DNA from: UBA4742 sp002403895
Lineage (GTDB): Bacteria; Actinomycetota; Acidimicrobiia; Acidimicrobiales; Acidimicrobilacustridaceae
Direction: 5' to 3'
NCBI GenBank assembly: GCA_036823295.1
Contig: DAISGD010000034.1
Location: 1-37,294, forward strand
Length of the DNA stretch: 37,294 nt
Part shown: piece by piece, positions 23,656 to 31,223 of the stretch
Layout: each line of letters starts with the position of its first letter
How positions within the stretch are numbered: position 1 is the first letter of the stretch
The notes under the pieces: generated by a model
Told to the model about the DNA's origin: nothing
The model's database searches: none
Seen by the model: only the letters and a program-made list of their open reading frames with translations
Position numbers and translations under genes: made by a program

Positions 23656-24822
23656 TCAGCGGACGTGCCCTTCGGCCCACGTCCAGGGATAGTCCTCCGC
23701 GCTGATCTGGCGGCCCGACTCGGCCACCTCGAGTCGCCTGAACGTGTCGACCATGACGGCGAGCTCGTCGGTGCGTTCCCTGACGATGGCGGCCTCCAGG
23801 CTCCCCGGCTGGGGGCCATGGACGAATCCGGCCGGGTGGAACGAGATCGAGCCGGCCGCGATCCCCGATCCGGCGCGGCTCATGAAGTCGCCCGCCGCGT
23901 AGAAGAGCACCTCATCGCTGTCGACGTTGGCGTGGTGGTACGGAACCTTGATGGCATCGGGGTGGAGGTCGAAGAGCCGGGGCACGAACGAACACACCAC
24001 GAATCCCGGACCCTCGAACGTCTGATGCACGGGCGGGGGCTGATGAATCGTCCCAACAATGGGCTCGAAGTCATGGATGGAGAACCGGTACGGATAGAGC
24101 GTGCCGTCCCAGCCGACCACGTCGAACGGGTGGTGAGCGTGGCAGTGCCGGCTGAGTCCCCCGGCGTGACGGACCAGCACGTCCGCTGGCCCCTGCTCGG
24201 GCTCGGGCGGCGCCTCGGGACCATGGAGATCCCGTTCACAGAACGGGGCGCCTTCTCGGAACTGACCTCGCTCGGTGAGATAGCGGGCAGGCGGCGCGAC
24301 GTGGCCGGAGGCCTCCAACACCAGGAGGTCCAGGCGCGGGGTGTTGAGTCGCCAGCGATGGGTCGTCGACATCGGGATGACGACATAGTCACCGGGGCCT
24401 AGATCGACCGGTCCGAAGGAGGTCTCCAGCGTCGCGGTGCCAGCATGCACGTAGACGAGCTCGTCACCGGTGGCGTTGCGGTAGAGACCGCTGGGGCGAT
24501 CGGCGTGGACCACGGAGATGGCGACGTCCGCGTTGGCCAACAGCAGGTGCCGGCCCAGGACGGGATCGCCGCCCACGGGCAACTCGGTGGTGCGTAGGTG
24601 ACGGGGCACGAGCGGGTGATCGAGACGGAAGGCACCCCGGTCATCGTCCACCGCTTCGGCGCCCACAATGGCCGACGGCGAGTGGCGGTGATACAGCAGT
24701 GACGAGGCCCCGGAAAAGCCGGCCGTACCCATCAACTCCTCGTGCAGGTAGCCGCCGTCGGCGGCTGACACCCGGACGTGGCGCTTGGATGGGACCTCTC
24801 CAACTCGTCGGTAGTGGGTCAC
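23656..24822 (-). CDS. hmgA: Homogentisate 1,2-dioxygenase
   Basis: A 388-aa Fe(II) ring-cleaving dioxygenase converting homogentisate to maleylacetoacetate. Cupin-like strands with the iron ligands are visible in VPYHHANVDSDEVLFY (His and Glu) and FHPAGFVHGPQPG (His), and the protein ends near EDYPWTWAEGH. The earlier HYRRVGEVPSKRHV and ELVYVHAGTATLETSFG elements are also typical. The start is GTG at 24822, 9 nt after the hpd stop, which places it third in phhA-hpd-hmgA. Next-step genes (maleylacetoacetate isomerase, fumarylacetoacetase) are not in the window. Confidence 0.95.
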   Translation of the reverse strand: MTHYRRVGEVPSKRHVRVSAADGGYLHEELMGTAGFSGASSLLYHRHSPSAIVGAEAVDDDRGAFRLDHPLVPRHLRTTELPVGGDPVLGRHLLLANADVAISVVHADRPSGLYRNATGDELVYVHAGTATLETSFGPVDLGPGDYVVIPMSTTHRWRLNTPRLDLLVLEASGHVAPPARYLTERGQFREGAPFCERDLHGPEAPPEPEQGPADVLVRHAGGLSRHCHAHHPFDVVGWDGTLYPYRFSIHDFEPIVGTIHQPPPVHQTFEGPGFVVCSFVPRLFDLHPDAIKVPYHHANVDSDEVLFYAAGDFMSRAGSGIAAGSISFHPAGFVHGPQPGSLEAAIVRERTDELAVMVDTFRRLEVAESGRQISAEDYPWTWAEGHVR

Positions 24823-24831
24823 GGCTGTCGC

Positions 24832-25962
24832 TCACAGGTTCCCGCGCTGCGCCTGCTCGCGCTCGATGGCCTCGAACAGCGCTTTGAAGTTCCCCTCGCC
24901 GAACCCCTTGGCTCCCGCCCGCTGGATGATCTCCAGGAACAACGTCGGCCGGTCGGTGATGTTCTCGGTGAAGATCTGGAGAAGGTACCCGTCGCGATCC
25001 TCGTCGATCAGGATCCCGAGCTCGGCCAGCGTGTCCCACGGCAGCCCGATGTGCCCGAGGCGGCTGGTCACGTCGTCGTAGTAGCTCGGGGGTGTGTCCA
25101 AGAAACGCACGCCTCGCTGCCGCAGCGCTCGAACGGTCGCCACGATGTCGTCGGTCCCGAGCGCCAGGTGCTGCACCCCGGGGCCGTCGTAGGTGTCCAG
25201 GTACTCCTGAATCTGGCTTTTGCGGCGACCCTCGGCCGGCTCGTTGAGCGGTAACAGGATGTTCTCGCCGTTCCACACCACCGTGGACATGAGCGCTGAG
25301 TATTCCGTGCGGATCTGCTCGTCGTCGTAGTGCAGGAGCTCTGAGAAGCCGAGCACCGACTCGTAGAAGTTGACCCACCGCGTCAGGCTGCCCAACTCGA
25401 CGTTGCCCACCACGTGGTCGATCCGATCGATGCCCACGGCCGGCCCGGGAGGCAAGGGCGGCAATCCCTCGGTCCGGTATCCCGGTGCGAACCAGCCCCG
25501 GTAGCGGTCGCGAGCGACGAACGAGTGGACCGTCTCGCCGTAGGCCCTCACCGTCGCCGTGCGCATCACGCCGTACTCGTCGCCCACCTCGGCCGGCTCG
25601 GACACGGCCACCGCACCGCGGGCCACCGCTCCGGCGAAGGCGTCGTCGACGTCGTCGACCTCCCAGGCGAGGTCCCGGACCCCGTCGCCGTGTCGCTGGA
25701 CGTGGGCGGTGATCGGTGATCGGGCGCTGAGGCCGGCCGTCACCACGAAGCGGACCGCACCCTGGTCCAAGACGTACGACGCCCGGTCGATTGCTCCGGT
25801 CTCGGGACCCGCGTAGGCGCTGATGGTGAACCCGAAAGCCGAACAGAAGAACTGGGCCGTCGTACGGGCGTTGCCGACCCACAGCTCGACGTGATCCCAA
25901 CCTCGGAGGAGACGGGCGGTGGGTCCACGCCCGCCGGGCACGTCGGTCATCGCGTTAGCCAT
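24832..25962 (-). CDS. hpd: 4-Hydroxyphenylpyruvate dioxygenase
   Basis: A 376-aa non-haem iron enzyme converting 4-hydroxyphenylpyruvate to homogentisate. It has two vicinal-oxygen-chelate halves; the metal ligands are His in IDRIDHVVGNV, His in GVQHLALGTDDI and Glu in TLFLEIIQRAGAKGFGEGN. The QIQEYLDTYDGPG and GFGEGNFKALFEAIE motifs are diagnostic of true HPPD rather than hydroxymandelate synthase. ATG 25962 has an AAGGAG site 6 nt upstream and lies inside the end of phhA (8-nt overlap), so the two are translationally coupled. Confidence 0.96.
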   Translation of the reverse strand: MANAMTDVPGGRGPTARLLRGWDHVELWVGNARTTAQFFCSAFGFTISAYAGPETGAIDRASYVLDQGAVRFVVTAGLSARSPITAHVQRHGDGVRDLAWEVDDVDDAFAGAVARGAVAVSEPAEVGDEYGVMRTATVRAYGETVHSFVARDRYRGWFAPGYRTEGLPPLPPGPAVGIDRIDHVVGNVELGSLTRWVNFYESVLGFSELLHYDDEQIRTEYSALMSTVVWNGENILLPLNEPAEGRRKSQIQEYLDTYDGPGVQHLALGTDDIVATVRALRQRGVRFLDTPPSYYDDVTSRLGHIGLPWDTLAELGILIDEDRDGYLLQIFTENITDRPTLFLEIIQRAGAKGFGEGNFKALFEAIEREQAQRGNL

Positions 25963-26836
25963 GGGGCACTCCTTGTCGTTCATCGGATCGATGGTTGGCG
26001 ACGAGACGGGCATAGGTGTCGTCGTCGTACGACGCGAAGAAGGCCCCGAGTTCGTCGACCTGGCGTTCCAGCGACGCGCCGGCGAACAGCACCGGCTGGT
26101 AGTGGGTGATGTCGTAGTCGGTGGTCCCCATGGCCAGAAGGTCCATGGGCCGGATCTGGGCGTTGCGGAACGCCTGGATCTCACCGAAAGACGACAGCAA
26201 CCCGGCACCCCAGGCCCGCACCTGGTTTCGCTCGTAGACCACGCCGAACTCGATCGTGTACCAGAAGACCCGGCTGAAGAACTCCAGTGCTGGTTCGGTC
26301 TCCGCCCGGAGCGAGGCCCGACCGGCCTCCTGGTACAACTGGGCCAGGGACGGACTGGCGAGCATCGTGGCGTGGCCGATCAACTCATGGGCGAGATCAG
26401 GCTCGGGTGTGTACAGCGGCACGCTGGCATGGCGGAGATATTGGGTGGACAGAAAGCGACGCTCGGCCAGAGCCGCGTAGAACGTCCGGGTCGGGACCAA
26501 GCCGGGAACCGGTCCCATGCGAAACCCGGTGAGCTCCCCCAGTCGGTCGGTGACCTCTCGCAGTTGTGGAACCCGACCGTCCGGCAGCGCCAAGTCGTGG
26601 CCGGCGCGTACTACTTCGGCGCAGGCGAACGCTCGGTGGAGGTCAGCGAGCGTGCCCGACAGGAGCGCCCACAGGGCGTCTTCATCAGGCGTGTAGCGCA
26701 CGTCCGGGATCCGGTCACCAGGCCGGTAGTGCTGGGCCAGCGCGGCGATCTCCGCCCGGCGCCGACGGTAATCCGCATCGGCGAAGCCAGGATGGTCGCT
26801 CCCCAGCTCCACGGCGCTTGGTACCTGTTCCCCCAT
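25955..26836 (-). CDS. phhA: Phenylalanine 4-hydroxylase
   Basis: A 293-aa pterin-dependent aromatic amino-acid hydroxylase forming tyrosine from phenylalanine. The iron site is clear: PDLAHELIGHATML (His150, His155) and FWYTIEFGVV (Glu196). Other family elements are FLSTQYLRHASVPLYTPEPD and SSFGEIQAFRNA. It is a single catalytic domain without the ACT regulatory domain, as in bacteria, and is first in the leftward Phe/Tyr operon. The start ATG at 26836 has no strong ribosome-binding site. It is divergent from an Lrp/AsnC regulator across a 102-bp spacer containing a perfect inverted repeat. Confidence 0.94.
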   Translation of the reverse strand: MGEQVPSAVELGSDHPGFADADYRRRRAEIAALAQHYRPGDRIPDVRYTPDEDALWALLSGTLADLHRAFACAEVVRAGHDLALPDGRVPQLREVTDRLGELTGFRMGPVPGLVPTRTFYAALAERRFLSTQYLRHASVPLYTPEPDLAHELIGHATMLASPSLAQLYQEAGRASLRAETEPALEFFSRVFWYTIEFGVVYERNQVRAWGAGLLSSFGEIQAFRNAQIRPMDLLAMGTTDYDITHYQPVLFAGASLERQVDELGAFFASYDDDTYARLVANHRSDERQGVPHG

Positions 26837-26877
26837 ATCTCAACATGGTGATCCCATCGCGCAGTTCATGGGGGAAT

Positions 26878-26893
26878 TCTCGACGTTTCGAGA
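26878..26893. promoter_or_regulatory. Inverted repeat TCTCGA-CGTT-TCGAGA, candidate Lrp operator
   Basis: A perfect 6-bp inverted repeat with a 4-nt spacer lies midway between phhA and the divergent lrp-type gene. AT-rich half-sites and an adjacent AAATATCTTTGG make it a good site for the neighbouring Lrp/AsnC protein, which would sense Phe, Tyr or a downstream acid. A second pair (CCCAT/ATGGG, 26853-26872) lies beside it. Confidence 0.5.
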
Positions 26894-26938
26894 CAAATAT
26901 CTTTGGAAGCCCCCTTTTCTGAAGCAAACGTCCACCGC

Positions 26939-27415
26939 ATGTGGAATCCTGTTGGGGTGGAACTGGACGCGGTGGACCGTCGCATGGTGGCGCTCCTGCT
27001 CGACAATGGGCGCTTGCCCGTAAACGAGTTGGCATTGAAGGCAAACGTGTCTCGTGCCACCGCCTACAACCGCTTCGATCGCTTGCAGACCAACGGCGTG
27101 GTCACCGGGTTCACCGCGGTCGTTCCACCTGAGAAGGTTGGCCTCGGGGTCACCGCCCTGGTGCTCGTCAACGTCGACCAGCGCTCCTGGGGCCGCACCC
27201 GCGACAACCTGCTCGACCTGCCCGGACTCGAGTACCTCGCCCTGACCAGCGGCCAGTTCGACATGGTGCTGCTGGTGCGCGTGGCCGACATCGCCGCCCT
27301 GCGCGACGTCGTGCTCGTGCGCCTCCACGCCGTCGAGGGAGTGCGCAGCACCCAGACCGTGTTCGTCCTGGAGGAACAGCGGCTCCCGTTGGATGTCGAG
27401 GCCACCTGCTCCTGA
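26939..27415 (+). CDS. Lrp/AsnC-family regulator of the Phe/Tyr genes
   Basis: A 158-aa regulator. The N-terminal winged helix (about 6-60) is LDAVDRRMVALLLDNGRLPVN with helix-turn-helix LALKANVSRATAYNRFDRL. It is followed by the RAM ligand-binding domain, TALVLVNVDQRSWG to LTSGQFDMVLLVRV and VRSTQTVFVLEE. Lrp proteins of this type bind amino acids and usually regulate the divergent neighbour, here phhA-hpd-hmgA. The start is uncertain: ATG 26939 is used; GTG 26957 (at LDAVDRR minus two) is an alternative. No strong ribosome-binding site is visible. Confidence 0.85.
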   Translation: MWNPVGVELDAVDRRMVALLLDNGRLPVNELALKANVSRATAYNRFDRLQTNGVVTGFTAVVPPEKVGLGVTALVLVNVDQRSWGRTRDNLLDLPGLEYLALTSGQFDMVLLVRVADIAALRDVVLVRLHAVEGVRSTQTVFVLEEQRLPLDVEATCS

Positions 27416-27500
27416 GCTCCCCGGCGCGACCACCACGACCGCGCGAACATCGTCATGGGTCCGCCACCCCGCACCCCTTAGCCGAGGAGCCCGGAAACGC

Positions 27501-28877
27501 ATGGACTACGCCGACTCGCTGCTCGAGCTCATCGGAAACACCCCGCTGGTTCGGCTGCGCAAGGTGGTGGGCGACGTCCCCGGCATGGTCCTGGCCAAGG
27601 TCGAGTACCTCAACCCCGGGGGCTCGGTGAAGGACCGCATCGCGCTGCGCATGGTGGAGGCGGCCGAGGCCAGTGGTGCGCTCCAGCCCGGAGGGGTCAT
27701 CGTCGAACCCACCAGCGGCAACACCGGGGTCGGGCTGGCCATCGTGGGTCAGGAGAAGGGCTACCGCTGCGTGTTCGTGTGCCCGGACAAGGTGTCAGGC
27801 GACAAGACCGCGGTGCTGCGGGCCTATGGCGCCGAGGTGGTGGTGTGCCCCACCGCCGTCGACCCTGACCATCCCGACTCCTATTACTCGGTGTCGGACC
27901 GGCTCGTGCGCGAGACACCCAAGGCGTGGAAGCCTGACCAGTACTCCAACCCGGACAACCCCCGATCCCACGAGGAGACCACGGGGCCAGAGATCTGGCA
28001 CCAGACCGACGGCCGCGTCACCCACGTCGTGTGCGGCATCGGCACGGGGGGAACGATCACCGGCGTCGGCCGCTACCTGAATCGGGTGAGCGACGGCCGG
28101 GTGCAGATCATCGGCGCCGATCCGGAAGGTTCCGTCTACTCCGGCGGCACCGGGCGTCCCTACCTGGTCGAGGGAGTGGGCGAGGACTTCTGGCCGCAGA
28201 CCTACGACCGCGAGGTCACCGACCGGATCATCGCGGTGTCCGACAAGGACAGCTTCGCCATGACTCGACGCCTGGCCCGGGAGGAGGGCCTGCTGGTGGG
28301 CGGCTCTTGTGGCATGGCCGTCGTCGCCGCCCAGCGTGTCGCCGCCGAGGCTGGTCCCGACGCCATCGTGGTGGTGGTGCTCCCCGATGGTGGGCGCGGC
28401 TATCTGTCCAAGATCTTCGATGACGGCTGGATGGCCGACTACGGCTTCCTCGACACGGCCACAAGCGAGCCGAAGGTGGCCGACATTCTCACTCGCAAGG
28501 GTGCGGTGTTGCCAGGACTGGTGCACGTCCATCCCGATGAGACGGTCGAGTCGGCCATCGCCATCCTGCGGGAATACGGCGTGTCGCAGATGCCCGTCGT
28601 GCGGGCCGAGCCGCCGGTCATGGCGGCGGAGGTGGTGGGCTCGGTGGTCGAGCGCGACCTGCTGCAAGAGTTGGTGGAGGGGCGCGCCGCCATGGGTGAC
28701 CGGCTCGAGGACCACATGTCGCCGCCCCTCCCGTTGATCGGCGGGGGCGAGCCCCTCTCCGCTCTACTGGCCACGCTGGAACAGGCGGACGCGATCGTCG
28801 TGTTGGAGGACGGTAAGCCACAGGGGGTCGTCACCCGCCAGGACGTCCTCGGCTTCTTGGCCGACACCGAATCGTGA
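27501..28877 (+). CDS. cbs: Cystathionine beta-synthase with CBS-domain pair
   Basis: A 458-aa PLP enzyme that makes cystathionine from serine and homocysteine. The PLP lysine is in YLNPGGSVKDRIALRM, with substrate loop VEPTSGNTGVGLA and the phosphate-binding GIGTGGTITG. The C-terminal 120 residues form two CBS motifs (LVHVHPDETVESAIAIL; EPLSALLATLEQADAIVVL ending TRQDVLGFL). Length and layout match the M. tuberculosis enzyme (464 aa). A cysteine synthase/CysM-like role is a lesser alternative. GAGGAG lies 13 nt upstream of the ATG. It is 85 nt behind the Lrp-type gene; a cystathionine gamma-lyase is not seen nearby. Confidence 0.92.
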   Translation: MDYADSLLELIGNTPLVRLRKVVGDVPGMVLAKVEYLNPGGSVKDRIALRMVEAAEASGALQPGGVIVEPTSGNTGVGLAIVGQEKGYRCVFVCPDKVSGDKTAVLRAYGAEVVVCPTAVDPDHPDSYYSVSDRLVRETPKAWKPDQYSNPDNPRSHEETTGPEIWHQTDGRVTHVVCGIGTGGTITGVGRYLNRVSDGRVQIIGADPEGSVYSGGTGRPYLVEGVGEDFWPQTYDREVTDRIIAVSDKDSFAMTRRLAREEGLLVGGSCGMAVVAAQRVAAEAGPDAIVVVVLPDGGRGYLSKIFDDGWMADYGFLDTATSEPKVADILTRKGAVLPGLVHVHPDETVESAIAILREYGVSQMPVVRAEPPVMAAEVVGSVVERDLLQELVEGRAAMGDRLEDHMSPPLPLIGGGEPLSALLATLEQADAIVVLEDGKPQGVVTRQDVLGFLADTES

Positions 28878-28954
28878 CCGTGGACACCATGACCGAGGTG
28901 CCAACCATCCGCCTCAGCGGCGGGAACGTCGAGCTCCACCACCTGCCATTCTGA
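28874..28954 (+). CDS. Possible 26-aa peptide coupled to cbs
   Basis: A GTG (28874-28876) overlaps the cbs stop as GTGA and opens 26 codons ending LELHHLPF-like (NVELHHLPF) at TGA 28954, 7 nt before the next gene. No homology is recognised. It may only bridge translation to the transporter gene, or be the remnant of a lost gene start. Confidence 0.2.
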   Translation: MTVDTMTEVPTIRLSGGNVELHHLPF

Positions 28955-28961
28955 TCGACCG

Positions 28962-29909
28962 ATGACTTGGCTGGTATGGCTCCTCGTGGTGATAGGTGGC
29001 GTGGCCCTCATCGTGTGGGGAGCCGAGACCTTCGCCGAGCACCTGGCGGTGGCGTCGGTGCGCTTCGGCATCAGCGCCTTCGCCATGGCGCTCCTGCTGG
29101 CGGGGGCTGAGCCGGAGGAGCTCGCCACCGCGGTCGTGGCGTCACTTCGCGGCGCCCCTGCCATCGCCTTCGGAGACGTGATCGGGGCGAACATCGCCAT
29201 CTGCCTCGTCGCCGTCGGCGTCGGCGCCTGGATCGCACCCCTCCCGTTCGGCCCCCGAGTGCGCCGCTATGCCCTTGCCGGATTGCCGCTGGGCGCACTC
29301 GCCGCGTGGTTCGCCTGGGACGGCAAGGTCGGACGGATCGAAGCGCTCGCGCTGGTCGGCGCCTACATGGCCTTCGTGGCGACCATCTGGCTGATCGAAC
29401 GACAGCCCCCTGCGCTCGGTGAGACCGCCGAGCTGGCCGAGGCGGCCGGCAAGCCACCCGGTCGGGTCGGACGTGAACTCGGGTTGGTCATCGCCGGCGT
29501 CGCCGCCATGGCGGTCGGCGCCATGGCGCTCGTCGAGGGCATCCGCCGGCTGTCTGGCGTCGAGTCCACCCAGACCAAGCTCGGCCTCACCGTTGTCGGC
29601 TTCGCCACCGCGTTCGAACTCGTCGTGCTCGCCTGGTCATCCGCCCGCCGCGGCATCAGCGAAGCGGTCGTTGCCGGAGTGATCGGGTCCTTTGCCTACA
29701 ACGTCACCATGACGCTCGGGGCGGGGGCACTTGCCCGACCTCTGGCCATCAGCGACGCGTCCAGCCTTCACGTGGCGTGGGTTGCCATGCTCGCCGCGCT
29801 GGTAGTCGTGCTCATCGCAGCCGCCCGGGCAACCATCCGGCGTCCCGCCGGTGCCCTCTTGATCGGGCTCTACCCGATCTTCCTTGTCGTCATCCTCGTC
29901 GGCGTTTGA
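28962..29909 (+). CDS. Ca2+/cation antiporter (CaCA) family membrane protein
   Basis: A 315-aa protein with about ten hydrophobic segments and two inverted alpha repeats. The first is LLLAGAEPEELATAVVASL to FGDVIGANIAICL, the second VVGFATAFELVVLAW to VAGVIGSFAYNVTMTLG. The paired acidic positions (Glu in AEPEELAT and in TAFELVV) and GxxxGxN turns correspond to the cation-binding core of the Na+/Ca2+ exchanger fold. YrbG-type proteins of about 325 aa are the nearest in size. It has a variant first repeat (A-E-P-E-E-L for the usual TSLPEL), so the transported ion is uncertain. The ATG overlaps the small frame behind cbs by position only. Confidence 0.82.
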   Translation: MTWLVWLLVVIGGVALIVWGAETFAEHLAVASVRFGISAFAMALLLAGAEPEELATAVVASLRGAPAIAFGDVIGANIAICLVAVGVGAWIAPLPFGPRVRRYALAGLPLGALAAWFAWDGKVGRIEALALVGAYMAFVATIWLIERQPPALGETAELAEAAGKPPGRVGRELGLVIAGVAAMAVGAMALVEGIRRLSGVESTQTKLGLTVVGFATAFELVVLAWSSARRGISEAVVAGVIGSFAYNVTMTLGAGALARPLAISDASSLHVAWVAMLAALVVVLIAAARATIRRPAGALLIGLYPIFLVVILVGV

Positions 29910-29961
29910 CCGCCAGCTCCCAGAGCCTCCGTCGGGCTGCGCCCAACCATCTCGTCGTTTA

Positions 29962-29989
29962 CCGTCGTGGACAACGACGTCCACGACGG
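29962..29989. promoter_or_regulatory. Perfect 11-bp inverted repeat, candidate xyl operator
   Basis: CCGTCGTGGAC-AACGAC-GTCCACGACGG lies 24 nt before the xylA ATG, with TTTACC (29958-29963) as a possible -10 overlapping its left edge. The arms are a perfect match. LacI- or ROK-type XylR repressors commonly bind here in xyl operons; the regulator gene is not in the window. It might alternatively terminate the preceding transporter transcript. Confidence 0.55.
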
Positions 29990-30013
29990 GTCTGACCACC
30001 ATCGGAGCACGAC

Positions 30014-31183
30014 ATGACCGACGCCTTCACCCCCACCCCCACCGACAAGTTCACGTTCGGACTGTGGACCGTCGGCAATCCGGGCCGGGATCCCTTCGGC
30101 CACGGGGTCCGCACGCCTCCCAGCCCGGTCGAGATCGTGCACCGCCTGGCCGACCTGGGTGCCTACGGGGTCAACTTCCACGACGACGACCTCGTGCCGC
30201 CGGGCTCCTCTGCGGCCGAGCGGGAGGCGATCGTCAAGCGCTTCCGCCGGGCGTTGGACGACACCGGCGTGAAGGTTCCGATGGCAACGACCAACCTGTT
30301 CAGCCGACCGGTGTTCAAGGAGGGTGCGTTCACCGCCAACGACCCGGCCATCCGTCGCCTGGCCGTGGCCAAGACGCTCGATGCCATCGACCTCGGGGTC
30401 GAGTTGGGGGCCACGGTGTTCGTCATGTGGGGTGGACGGGAAGGCGTCGAAGCGGAGGCCGCCAAGGACATACGCACGGCCCTCGACCGCTACGCGGAGG
30501 CGGTCAACCTGTGCTGCGCCTACGCCCGCGACCGGAACTACGACGTGCGCTTCGCGCTCGAGCCCAAGCCCAACGAACCACGGGGCGACCTCCTGTTGCC
30601 CACCGTGGGCCACGCGCTCGCCTTCATCAACCGCCTCGAATGGCCCGATATGGTCGGCCTCAACCCCGAGTTCGCCCACGAGACCATGTCGGGATTGAAC
30701 TTCACCCACGCCGTGGCCCAGACCCTGTGGCAGGACAAGCTCTTCCACATAGACCTGAACGCCCAACGGATCGGCAAGTACGACCAGGATTTCCGGTTCG
30801 GGTCTGAGGGCATTCGTGATGCCTTCTACCTCGTCAAGCTGCTGGAGGATTCGGGCTGGCAGGGCATGCGCCACTTCGATGCCCACCCGTACCGCACCGA
30901 GGACATCGACGGCGTGTGGGATTTCGCCCGCGGTTGCATGTGCACCTACCTCATCCTCAAGGACAAGGCCGCCCGCTTCCACGCCGACCCCGAGATCGCC
31001 GAGGCGCTGGCCACGGCCCAAGCCGACCGGCTGGCGGAACCCACCAGCCCCGCCGGTTTCGGGCCCGACGCCATTGCCGCCCTCCGCTCGACTCCCGTCG
31101 ATGAGGCCGCCCTGGCGGCCCAGGGCTACGGCCATGAACGGCTCGACCAGCTCGTGGCTGAGCTACTGCTCGGGGTGCGGTAG
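30014..31183 (+). CDS. xylA: Xylose isomerase
   Basis: A 389-aa TIM-barrel isomerase (xylose to xylulose), of the short class I type found in Streptomyces and relatives (about 388 aa). Metal and catalytic residues are visible: His in GVNFHDDDLVP, FALEPKPNEPRGD (Glu and Lys), NPEFAHETMSG (Glu, His), FHIDLN, KYDQDFRFG (two Asp) and MRHFDAHPYR. The trailing DRLAEPTSPAGFGPD region is the dimer arm. GGAG lies 6 nt from the ATG. It forms an operon-like pair with xylB 40 nt downstream. Confidence 0.96.
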   Translation: MTDAFTPTPTDKFTFGLWTVGNPGRDPFGHGVRTPPSPVEIVHRLADLGAYGVNFHDDDLVPPGSSAAEREAIVKRFRRALDDTGVKVPMATTNLFSRPVFKEGAFTANDPAIRRLAVAKTLDAIDLGVELGATVFVMWGGREGVEAEAAKDIRTALDRYAEAVNLCCAYARDRNYDVRFALEPKPNEPRGDLLLPTVGHALAFINRLEWPDMVGLNPEFAHETMSGLNFTHAVAQTLWQDKLFHIDLNAQRIGKYDQDFRFGSEGIRDAFYLVKLLEDSGWQGMRHFDAHPYRTEDIDGVWDFARGCMCTYLILKDKAARFHADPEIAEALATAQADRLAEPTSPAGFGPDAIAALRSTPVDEAALAAQGYGHERLDQLVAELLLGVR

Positions 31184-31210
31184 ATCGATCGGGGGCCGGG
31201 GCGGCTTCGC

Positions 31211-31216
31211 TACCCT
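31211..31216 (+). promoter_or_regulatory. Leaderless-type -10 box (TACCCT) of xylB
   Basis: TACCCT ends 7 nt before the xylB ATG at 31224, so xylB may have its own leaderless start as well as read-through from xylA. Confidence 0.45.
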
Positions 31217-31223
31217 CGCCGTC

